DNA from: a virus
IMG/VR virus record: IMGVR_UViG_3300019487_000084
Coordinates: 1-27,735 of that record
Reading direction: 5' to 3' (one strand)
Length of the DNA stretch: 27,735 nt
The notes beneath the pieces are model-generated. The model did not search any database, was not told the origin of the DNA, and was given only the letters and a program-made list of their open reading frames with translations. Positions 22,008 to 27,679 of this stretch are shown piece by piece. Numbering within the stretch: the first letter of the stretch is position 1; the number at the start of each line of letters is the position of its first letter. Both the position numbers and the translations under genes were made by a program.

Positions 22008-23579
22008 TCAATCGAAGCGACGAGGTGGTTCGTGGTCTACCCTGGGGTCGCGAAGTATCTTGCTGCTGAGAAGATGAGGCTGCTGATGCCTGGCAGACCG
22101 CTGGACAAGACCCACGACATGACCCTCGCTCGGGGGCCTAGACATTTGATCGTGGAGACGCCGCAACGCCTGGGTGCACTGGTCAACTTGGTCGTCATAA
22201 CCAGACGGGAACGACGCGCACTCCCGAATGAAATTCTCCACCCATGGCGCAATCGCTGGATCAGGCAGGAAGACGTTGCCGGCTTCGACCATGTGAGAGA
22301 CAGCATAGGCACGCGCGATCTTCCCGCCTTCAGGATTCACAGCAATCAAACCGGGGATCTCATGCTCCAGTGAAGAGACGACCGCTGGACCGTTGGCTTT
22401 GTCCTCGACCAGCTTCTCCCGGATCATCGGCCATCTGGCAACGAAGGACCTGATGGCCTGGATAGTCGCGGGGAAGTCGAGACGCTCGCGGATCTGATCG
22501 AACAGGTAGCAGCTCGCACCGAACCGAGCCCACCCTCCCATCGCGACATAGTCCGAGTCAGCCAACCCCTTGAAGGCACAGTCCAAACTGAGAATAATGT
22601 CATCAGCACGCGACAGGTCTGGTAGTTCCCGGAAGTATTTCCACCAACCCCTCTTCAGGATACCTCCCTCGGCCGGTGCCGGAGTCTGCTGATGCTGCGC
22701 TGCGAAACCGTAAGAACCCAGGTCGATTCTTGCTTGGGCAACCTGCTCGGGGCCGAACCTGTCTGGCCATAGCAGCTCGCCCTCGAGGCTTCGAGGGTCA
22801 CGCCAACCAATGCGGGAGGGTAAGACTATTCGTGAAGCAGAGTATTCCGTCGGCAAGACTAGTGTCTCATAGCCTGCGTCCTTGGCTTCGAGGTGTCCGG
22901 CAAGGTCCTGTTCATGAACTCGCTGCATGATGATGACCCGTGCCGACTTCTTCGGATCGTTGCGCCGTGTTGACATGACCTCGTCCCACCACTTGCAGGT
23001 CGCTTTCCGTGTGACCTCCGAATGCGCCTCGAGGACGTTGTGCGGATCGTCGCAAACGATGACATCTCCACCCTCACCGGTGTTGGAGCCCTCAACCGAC
23101 GTCGCCAGACGATAGCCCGCATTGTCGTTCTCGTACCGTGTCTTCTCGTTCTGGTCTCCAATGAGCTGGAAGCACTGACCCCATCGAGCTTGGTACCACG
23201 GCGACTGGATGAGGTGGCGGCTGTCGACGCTGTCTCTGGTCGAGAGCGACTGTGCATAGGACGACGTCAACCACTTCAGACCCGGCTTCTCGATCCAACT
23301 CCAGGTCGGCCACATGACTGAGGCTGTACGAGACTTGCCATGACGCGGAGGAACGCTGATGATGAGGTCGCGGATCTGCCGGCGCGTGATGGCTACGAGG
23401 TGCTCGCAGATAGCATCAATGTGCCAGCCAGGGGTGAATAGCGCGTTGGGCTCAACGACCTGCCAAGCCTGCGCCACGTATTCGCGAAGGTGTTTGGTCG
23501 CCTTGAGTGTGTCTGTCTGCTCCTCGTCGACCAGCTCGAGAGGCATTTCCTCAAGGCTAACGGTTTGACGACGCGCCAT
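22008..23579 (-). CDS. Terminase large subunit (packaging ATPase/nuclease)
   Basis: A 523-residue TerL that drives DNA into the prohead and cuts it. Walker A is VPPRHGKSR (76-84) and Walker B is VIVCDDP (173-179). The RNase H-like nuclease has LSLDCAFKG (D333), VEDKANG (E392) and SGYDDQVDQ (D462/D463/D466). ATG 23579 has GGGAGG upstream; an upstream open frame of 50 codons has no good site. The C-terminal 45 residues are His/Arg/Pro-rich and unlike usual TerL tails. The next gene begins 29 bases later. Confidence 0.93.
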   Translation of the reverse strand: MARRQTVSLEEMPLELVDEEQTDTLKATKHLREYVAQAWQVVEPNALFTPGWHIDAICEHLVAITRRQIRDLIISVPPRHGKSRTASVMWPTWSWIEKPGLKWLTSSYAQSLSTRDSVDSRHLIQSPWYQARWGQCFQLIGDQNEKTRYENDNAGYRLATSVEGSNTGEGGDVIVCDDPHNVLEAHSEVTRKATCKWWDEVMSTRRNDPKKSARVIIMQRVHEQDLAGHLEAKDAGYETLVLPTEYSASRIVLPSRIGWRDPRSLEGELLWPDRFGPEQVAQARIDLGSYGFAAQHQQTPAPAEGGILKRGWWKYFRELPDLSRADDIILSLDCAFKGLADSDYVAMGGWARFGASCYLFDQIRERLDFPATIQAIRSFVARWPMIREKLVEDKANGPAVVSSLEHEIPGLIAVNPEGGKIARAYAVSHMVEAGNVFLPDPAIAPWVENFIRECASFPSGYDDQVDQCTQALRRLHDQMSRPPSEGHVVGLVQRSARHQQPHLLSSKILRDPRVDHEPPRRFD

Positions 23580-23622
23580 TCGTCGACCTCCCCCTGAACC
23601 ATAGACCGGCTGTGTTACGCTC

Positions 23623-23805
23623 TCAGACTCGTCGCACTTGACCCGTCCGATGTAGCTCTCCCAGCATCCGACGAAGTCGGCGATTGGGCAAGCGCGTATC
23701 CTTGGCAAGCTCGTAGATAGTCTTGCCATGGTCTTCAGTCAGGAGGGACAGCACAAGTGCGCGATGGAGGGAGAAAACAGCGAACTGATACGTTACTGCG
23801 TCCAC
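23623..23805 (-). CDS. Small HTH protein
   Basis: A protein of about 60 residues. HGKTIYELAKDTRLPNRRLR followed by RMLGELHRTGQVRRV reads as a winged helix with a C-terminal wing. The GTG start at 23805 has GAGG four bases before it, inside the previous gene; an ATG at 23832 would add nine residues but lacks a site. It lies just before the large terminase gene, where small DNA-binding packaging or regulatory proteins are common. Confidence 0.55.
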   Translation of the reverse strand: MDAVTYQFAVFSLHRALVLSLLTEDHGKTIYELAKDTRLPNRRLRRMLGELHRTGQVRRV

Positions 23806-24026
23806 GAAACCTCTGCTTCGGTTTCCAGCCATGCCGAATATCCGAAGGGCTTACGAGAGTCGTAGACCAGACGCGACGGTCCGAAGATCTCAACAGACCT
23901 GGCGTCGTGCGTCTCCCCACCGTGGGGTCGCTTGTCGACGCAGAATACTGGACGATCGTAGCCTTGCGCCTTGTTGAGCGCAACGTTGCCGACGGTCACA
24001 TAGACGCGGGTCAATGCCCCTGGCAT
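23793..24026 (-). CDS. Unknown 77-residue protein
   Basis: Starts at ATG 24026 (AAGGG upstream) or seven codons earlier. The protein has VYVTVGNVALNKAQGYDRP, FCVDKRPHGGETHDARSVEI and FGYSAWLETEAEVSW, a beta-rich arrangement. It overlaps the upstream Cys-rich gene by 16 bases and the downstream HTH gene by 13. Function unknown. Confidence 0.55.
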   Translation of the reverse strand: MPGALTRVYVTVGNVALNKAQGYDRPVFCVDKRPHGGETHDARSVEIFGPSRLVYDSRKPFGYSAWLETEAEVSWTQ

Positions 24027-24169
24027 GGTCCCTTGCAGATTTGGCACTCATGGATCTCCGCTGCGGTTTCGCACCCGAGGCAAGCCGTGCGTGAGCCGGT
24101 ACTTCGGTTGTTATCTTCGTCGTAGGCAATCGCTTGCATGATGACATCCCCGCACTTGGGACAGATCAT
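24011..24169 (-). CDS. Cys-rich zinc microprotein (four Cys pairs)
   Basis: A 52-residue protein with CPKC (3-6), CLGC (30-33), CQIC and CKGPC.GH at the end. The four pairs suggest two zinc sites. The ATG at 24169 follows the previous stop by two bases, with GGGGGAG upstream. It is one of many such proteins in this region; role unknown, perhaps RNA or protein binding. Confidence 0.65.
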   Translation of the reverse strand: MICPKCGDVIMQAIAYDEDNNRSTGSRTACLGCETAAEIHECQICKGPCQGH

Positions 24170-24171
24170 AG

Positions 24172-24507
24172 CTATGCTCCCCCGAGCAACTCGATTGGTA
24201 GTAGTTTCAGACGCAGCGCATTGAAAGAACCGATCAGCTCATCCATCTTGCGCGTGGTTTCCGCAAACTCCTTCTCAAGATTGTCGACACGCGAGACCAG
24301 CGTCTCGAAGTCTTTGCTGATGACATCAAGGAACTGCTTGATCTCCTGCGCCTTGTCCTTGCTAACGGTCGCGACGATTCCGCTCCCCTTGACCAGCTCG
24401 ATGGCCTTGGCGTAGTCACCTCCCGTCTGTTGCATGGCCTGTGACAGCTTGCGAACGAAGTTGACGTCGTTGGTGTCGGCATATCCCCGCTGGAGTGGAG
24501 TGGTCAT
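24172..24507 (-). CDS. Coiled-coil protein
   Basis: A 111-residue helical protein. FVRKLSQAMQQTGGDYAKAI and the segment SKDFETLVSRVDNLEKEFAE with KMDELIGSFNALRLKLL show heptad-like hydrophobic spacing. It starts with ATG 24507 and GAGGTG upstream. It may form oligomers; no specific family is recognised. Confidence 0.65.
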   Translation of the reverse strand: MTTPLQRGYADTNDVNFVRKLSQAMQQTGGDYAKAIELVKGSGIVATVSKDKAQEIKQFLDVISKDFETLVSRVDNLEKEFAETTRKMDELIGSFNALRLKLLPIELLGGA

Positions 24508-24536
24508 GGCTTCACCTCAAACTCGTAGGTCGCTGG

Positions 24537-24938
24537 TCATGACAACCACTTCTCATCTTTGTCAGTAATGGCGCGGCGCCGAGGAGTCGAACCTCGCGTG
24601 CTGGGTTTTGGAGACCCGGCTGAACGCCGGCCCGCGCCGCGTTGCCATGGATCAATACACCTGGTATTGATCAGTTCGTTGAGACGATAAGCTTCCTTCA
24701 CCGCCTCAGCAAGCTTCTGCGCTATCTCCAGACGCTCGCGCTCAGCGACGTCTTCCCGAACATAGATGATTCCCTTGTCGTCCGGCTTGTCAGCACAGCC
24801 ATGCATCGCGCACTGGACAACTCCGACCTGGGGTCGATACAGCAAGCCAGACCGACAACGAGGACAAAGCTCAATGCGCTCGTCGGGATCGGGCTTGAGA
24901 CTTCGCAGCATTACGTGCTCGGGTGCTAGCGGTCGCAT
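24537..24938 (-). CDS. Zinc-ribbon protein whose frame runs through tRNA-Trp
   Basis: A 133-codon frame. The first 95 residues look like a real protein: ELCPRCRSGLLYRPQ, CAMHGCADKPDD and then a helical VAERERLEIAQKLAEAVKEA. The last 35 residues are encoded across the whole tRNA-Trp gene and beyond it. ATG 24938 has GGGAGG upstream. The true end may be the stop at 24537, or the tail may be an artefact of tRNA insertion into the 3' end. Confidence 0.55.
   Translation of the reverse strand: MRPLAPEHVMLRSLKPDPDERIELCPRCRSGLLYRPQVGVVQCAMHGCADKPDDKGIIYVREDVAERERLEIAQKLAEAVKEAYRLNELINTRCIDPWQRGAGRRSAGSPKPSTRGSTPRRRAITDKDEKWLS
24569..24640 (-). tRNA. tRNA-Trp (anticodon CCA), short D-arm
   Basis: A 72-base tRNA with CCA encoded. 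The acceptor stem GCGGCGC/GCGCCGC is perfect, the discriminator is G as in bacterial tRNA-Trp, and the T-arm is CGAGG TTCGACT CCTCG. The anticodon loop is CTCCAAA. The D-arm is about four bases shorter than usual, with GG at positions 8-9, and the anticodon stem has a C-A mismatch at its base. It may be poorly folded, or it may be adapted. Confidence 0.8.
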
Positions 24939-25086
24939 GCGCCTCCCATTCTTTGTATCGATCGCTATGGTCTTCGCAGGTCCGTACCATCAGGACCTTC
25001 GTGATCAGCCACTTCATGACGGATTTAGAGCATCCATCCGGCCACTCGCAGAGCTTCACGGCGGCACCGATAGCGATGGTCTTCAC
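24871..25086 (-). CDS. 71-residue Cys/His protein
   Basis: Starts at GTG 25086, overlapping the previous stop by GTGA. Contains KLCEWPDGCSKSVMKW and MVRTCEDHSDRYKEW, a Cys/His arrangement that suggests a zinc site, followed by an Arg/Ala-rich tail. It overlaps the next gene by 68 bases. The start is set by the overlap; the C-terminal part is less certain. Confidence 0.5.
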   Translation of the reverse strand: MKTIAIGAAVKLCEWPDGCSKSVMKWLITKVLMVRTCEDHSDRYKEWEAHATASTRARNAAKSQARSRRAH

Positions 25087-25337
25087 ACTGCACGCACCCA
25101 ACCTTTGTTGAGATACTTCTCCGGTTTCACGAAGGCAGACCGAATGCGCGCCTCCTGCGCTTCCCAGTGGACGTCAGGGAACTCAAGCGGGTCTAGCTTC
25201 TGAGGTGTGAACCGAACCATACATCGAAGCTTCCCAAGCTTGGCACCGACAATGTAGTGCTCGCCTTCCCAAGATCCGAACATCTCAATACTGGTCGTGT
25301 CGCTGGAAGACAGGGTCCTTAGATCAATGCTGGTCAC
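25083..25337 (-). CDS. Unknown 84-residue protein
   Basis: The GTG start at 25337 has GGGAGTGG eight bases upstream and overlaps the previous tiny gene by 14 bases. The protein has IEMFGSWEGEHYIVGAKLGK and MVRFTPQKLDPLEFPDVHWE, which looks beta-rich with a helical ARIRSAFVKPEKY end. No family is recognised. Confidence 0.55.
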   Translation of the reverse strand: MTSIDLRTLSSSDTTSIEMFGSWEGEHYIVGAKLGKLRCMVRFTPQKLDPLEFPDVHWEAQEARIRSAFVKPEKYLNKGWVRAV

Positions 25338-25392
25338 GGTACCACTCCCAGGCTTCAACGAAGCCGAAGAAGACGAGGAACCAGAGAGTCAT
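25324..25392 (-). CDS. 22-residue hydrophobic micropeptide
   Basis: The peptide begins MTLWFLVFFGFVEAWEW and ends DQH. It starts by ATGA overlap with the previous gene, and its GGAGGAG site lies in that gene's last codons. The aromatic hydrophobic stretch could insert in a membrane. It could equally be a translation-coupling element for the next gene. Confidence 0.45.
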   Translation of the reverse strand: MTLWFLVFFGFVEAWEWYRDQH

Positions 25393-25595
25393 GGCTTCTC
25401 CTCCAATTGCAGCGACATAGTCATGAGGTTGAGCTGCTCCTTGTCCAGGAGGATACCTGCCACCATACCAGCGACGGCGATCGGTACGACCTGAAGCAAG
25501 ACGTGTTCACGGTCATGAAGTCTATATCGTACGATGACCTGGTCTGACTGTGCGAGGATGACCCACTTGTGTTCGTTGTGGTCACCGCCGTTCAT
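25389..25595 (-). CDS. Unknown 68-residue protein
   Basis: Contains HKWVILAQSDQVIVRYRLHD and a hydrophobic VVPIAVAGMVAGILL segment, which may be a short membrane or buried helix, then an acidic tail. It is coupled by ATGA at both ends. Function unknown. Confidence 0.55.
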   Translation of the reverse strand: MNGGDHNEHKWVILAQSDQVIVRYRLHDREHVLLQVVPIAVAGMVAGILLDKEQLNLMTMSLQLEEKP

Positions 25596-25876
25596 GCGTC
25601 GCTCCTTGGTCGGGCGCGCTTGACATCGACTTCAATGATGACCTGTTCAAGCAACGCTGTCTCGATACCGAGCAGGCGCGCGAGCTTATCTGCTGTCGTG
25701 GTCAGAGTAACTTCTTCTGAACCAGTCACGATATAGTCCATACCAGTCACGATATAGTCCATCGGCACGCCGTATTCTGTCATTTGCTTGATCTGCGAAC
25801 GCCAGGTCAGTGATCCGCCTTCCCGAATGAATTCCCGGAGGCGCTCGATAACAGCGGGGGTCAACCCTTCAGACAC
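25592..25876 (-). CDS. Unknown protein with a 7-residue tandem duplication
   Basis: A 94-residue protein starting at GTG 25876. It has a helical start (TPAVIERLREFIREGG), the perfectly repeated MDYIVTG MDYIVTG near residue 39, and a helical ADKLARLLGIETALLEQVII part. It ends in KRARPRSDA, whose codons also carry the AAGGAG of the next gene. Function unknown. Confidence 0.6.
   Translation of the reverse strand: MSEGLTPAVIERLREFIREGGSLTWRSQIKQMTEYGVPMDYIVTGMDYIVTGSEEVTLTTTADKLARLLGIETALLEQVIIEVDVKRARPRSDA
25721..25762 (-). repeat. Perfect 21-base tandem duplication
   Basis: Two adjacent copies of the 21-base unit at 25721-25741 and 25742-25762 are identical base for base and in frame, adding seven residues to the encoded protein. 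Identity at all positions indicates a recent event, such as replication slippage. Confidence 0.95.
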
Positions 25877-26019
25877 TGGGTTTCTCTCTCCAGGTCGCGC
25901 AGCTCAGCGCAGAGCTGGTCATACTCAGCATCGGAAATTGTGATCTGGCTGGGCATGGAATAGTAAATGAAGTCAAAGTTATTGATGAGATTGCGTAACT
26001 CGACCAGACGGTCACGCAT
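25861..26019 (-). CDS. Stand-alone NAD-dependent DNA ligase Ia-like domain
   Basis: A 52-residue protein, RLVELRNLINNFDFIYYSMP followed by ITISDAEYDQLCAELRDLER. It lines up with the N-terminal Ia domain of LigA, which binds the NMN half of NAD+. The tyrosine of the YH/YY pair and the D..YD residues that contact NMN in LigA are present. The adenylation domain that should follow is absent. ATG 26019 has AGGAG upstream and overlaps the preceding stop by eight bases. NMN or NAD+ binding, or interference with host LigA, is inference. Confidence 0.65.
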   Translation of the reverse strand: MRDRLVELRNLINNFDFIYYSMPSQITISDAEYDQLCAELRDLERETQCLKG

Positions 26020-26350
26020 CAGCTCGGCTCCTAGCGCGTCTCGGTGTAGGTGATTCGACGAAGGCAGGCTCAGTGTCCGCGGTCTTCGTTTGCCCAATTA
26101 GATCAGCCTCCCTGAGAATTTGCGCAAGCCAGGCGAGTGAACTCTTCGGCGCCAATGTCTCCGCCAGAGAGAGCAAGACCTTCTCGAGCTTCTGCTGGGT
26201 GTAATACTGCTCGGTGCGCTTGGCATTGCAGCGTTCGCAGTTTCCGTTCCGACACTTGCCGCATGCTGTGCCTGGGTTACACCCGCAGATGGTACAGATT
26301 TCGGCGCCCATGGCGTCCATGGCACTGAGAAATTCCTGGTCAGGTCCCAT
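26012..26350 (-). CDS. Zinc-cluster protein
   Basis: A protein of about 112 residues. EICTICGCNPGTACGKCRNG and NCERC supply seven or eight cysteines in a cluster, followed by a helical LEKVLLSLAETLA part and a basic tail RRARSRADA. ATG 26350 overlaps the previous gene by 11 bases; the start is uncertain because no strong site is seen. Function unknown. Confidence 0.6.
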   Translation of the reverse strand: MGPDQEFLSAMDAMGAEICTICGCNPGTACGKCRNGNCERCNAKRTEQYYTQQKLEKVLLSLAETLAPKSSLAWLAQILREADLIGQTKTADTEPAFVESPTPRRARSRADA

Positions 26351-26747
26351 GATGTAAGTATCGCTCAAGACGGTCAGCAAGTGCCTGGTCCAGCGCTGCT
26401 TCGTGCGGTAGCCTAAGCTTCTCGTTGCCGACCGAGCACGCGCACCCCATACATATCCACCCATGCGGGAGGTTCTGGTGCAGTTGGTAACCGCATCCGC
26501 ACTTCCAGGTGTTGCTACCTTGCTGATAGATGTTGACTGACCTCGACTTCCCTGAACGATTGACCATGTCGTCGAGGTCTTCTATGGTCGACCGGACCAG
26601 GGCTGCTTCAGCTGGCGTTGTCCTCGAGCAGTTCTGCCCCTTGTGACTTGCCATCCAGAGACCATATTGAGTTGCGGCTTCCTTACTGAATGGCAAGGTC
26701 GCCTCGAAGGACTGACCCCCGCATGCGCAGTCAGCTCGCCACGCCAT
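26340..26747 (-). CDS. Zinc-binding protein with three Cys clusters
   Basis: A 135-residue protein: CACGG near the start, a helical GLWMASHKGQNC part, then WKCGCGYQLHQNL and WICMGCAC. The start at ATG 26747 overlaps the end of the small terminase gene by 17 bases. The C-terminal end is helical and His-rich. A role in nucleic-acid binding is possible. Family not recognised. Confidence 0.6.
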   Translation of the reverse strand: MAWRADCACGGQSFEATLPFSKEAATQYGLWMASHKGQNCSRTTPAEAALVRSTIEDLDDMVNRSGKSRSVNIYQQGSNTWKCGCGYQLHQNLPHGWICMGCACSVGNEKLRLPHEAALDQALADRLERYLHHGT

Positions 26748-27162
26748 CAAGAACCTGCGTTCCGTCTGGCAGCTCTTTGATGACCGCACCCGCCATGACG
26801 GCCTTGGTCTTTCTGGCAATACCCGCCAGGACCTCGATCTCCTGGTCGGTCAGCAGCTTCGCCAGGATCGGTAGGGGAATGCTGGTCACGCCTGACCCAC
26901 CCGGTTCGATGATGAGCTTGTCTGGAGGCTTGCCGTAGGCGTAGTGATGCAGCAGGGTCACAACCTGGGGATGCTCAGTGCCATTGCGCAAGCGCGTTAA
27001 TCTGTTCTTGCTGACTTGCACATCCTCCAGGAACCCTCGAGCGATCTCCCGAATACGTTGGGTCGACTTGTTCGGGGTCCCCTTCACTCGACCGCCGAGC
27101 TTCCCCATTCCCTTGGTCCAGTTCGGGTTGCCCGATCCCTTTCTTCTTCCTGGTTTCTGCAT
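26731..27162 (-). CDS. Probable terminase small subunit
   Basis: A 143-residue protein. GRVKGTPNKSTQRIREIARG (about 26-45) followed by VVTLLHHYAYGKPPDKLIIE is the pattern of small terminase-like phage proteins that bind the packaging site. The C-terminal part is helical. ATG 27162 has GGAGGG nine bases upstream; an earlier start at 27210 would add 16 residues. The large terminase gene lies 3.1 kb downstream, separated by microgenes, so the call is by pattern and not by adjacency. Confidence 0.6.
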   Translation of the reverse strand: MQKPGRRKGSGNPNWTKGMGKLGGRVKGTPNKSTQRIREIARGFLEDVQVSKNRLTRLRNGTEHPQVVTLLHHYAYGKPPDKLIIEPGGSGVTSIPLPILAKLLTDQEIEVLAGIARKTKAVMAGAVIKELPDGTQVLDGVAS

Positions 27163-27331
27163 TAGATTCGACCCTCCTGCTTTCCAGCGTAGCATTCTGA
27201 CCGATCTCACGAAGCAGGATGTTGGTAATGTGATCAGCTATGGATCTACGGTAGCTTGCCGCCATGTCGGGTGTCATGTTTCTCCACATGGCATCAACGC
27301 ATCGAACGATCATCGGGAAGCTGTCAGCCAT
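26975..27331 (-). CDS. Uncertain protein overlapping the small terminase gene
   Basis: A 118-codon frame starting at ATG 27331, which shares its A with the previous stop (TAATG). The first 56 codons, before the terminase start, read like a real protein (MIVRCVDAMWRNMTPDMAAS, ADHITNILLREIGQNATLES). The remaining 62 overlap the terminase gene in another frame and look random. Either the gene is real and deeply overlapping, or a frameshift ends it early. Confidence 0.4.
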   Translation of the reverse strand: MADSFPMIVRCVDAMWRNMTPDMAASYRRSIADHITNILLREIGQNATLESRRVESNAETRKKKGIGQPELDQGNGEARRSSEGDPEQVDPTYSGDRSRVPGGCASQQEQINALAQWH

Positions 27332-27372
27332 TACAGCGCTCGCAGTCGTTTGAGAACTTCTCGAACTGTCAT
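27331..27372 (-). CDS. 13-residue mini-ORF
   Basis: The mini-ORF reads MTVREVLKRLRAL, with a good GAGGAAAACCC site before ATG 27372 and a TAATG overlap with the next gene. The sequence looks like the first residues of a common small phage protein type (MTVxExxxxLxxLPP...), cut short by a stop. It could be a leader or coupling peptide, or a remnant. Confidence 0.4.
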   Translation of the reverse strand: MTVREVLKRLRAL

Positions 27373-27381
27373 GGGTTTTCC

Positions 27382-27678
27382 TCAGGCGTTGCGAGGTCGC
27401 GCACGTCGGGCATCTATTGGTATGGGGATTGGTATAGGGATGGTGTTCTCGAACGCAGCCTTCAGCGCAAGACCTTCTGGGGACTTCGCGATCTGTTCAT
27501 ACACTGGCTTGGCGAGCTGATTCCCGGTCTCATCTGCGACCTTGCAGCGAGAGCAGACCGCGAACAGCTTGACGACAGGCTTTCCTCCAACCAGGTTGAA
27601 GCCTGGTCGCCACTCTGCTTTCATGGCATGACGACCCAGGAAGAGACAGGAGTTGAAGGACGTGGACGTCTCAGCCAT
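27382..27678 (-). CDS. Unknown protein with CSRC motif and IP repeat
   Basis: A 98-residue protein starting at ATG 27678, one base after the previous stop. Contains FNLVGGKPVVKLFAVCSRCK, a helical KPVYEQIAKSPEGLALKAAF part and an IPIPIPIPI run near the end, then a basic RRARPRNA tail. A start at the internal MKAEW is also possible. Function unknown. Confidence 0.55.
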   Translation of the reverse strand: MAETSTSFNSCLFLGRHAMKAEWRPGFNLVGGKPVVKLFAVCSRCKVADETGNQLAKPVYEQIAKSPEGLALKAAFENTIPIPIPIPIDARRARPRNA

Positions 27679-27679
27679 A

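Noticed and set aside
22008-23579. An intein or intron in the large terminase gene
   Set aside because: The ATPase and nuclease motifs follow at normal spacing over 523 residues with no insertion.
24508-24540. A 7-codon ORF (MTSDLRV) between the zinc ribbon/tRNA gene and the coiled-coil gene
   Set aside because: It is too short to support, and its ATGA link to the preceding stop is expected by chance. The gap contains the ribosome-binding site of the next gene.
18967-24640. tRNA genes as attachment sites of an integrated element
   Set aside because: No integrase and no direct repeat of either tRNA 3' end were found, and phage genes continue on both sides.
27415-27443. IP repeat as a microsatellite or CRISPR-like repeat
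   Set aside because: It is only a short in-frame low-complexity run (about three imperfect units) with no spacers, and looks like ordinary repeat expansion.
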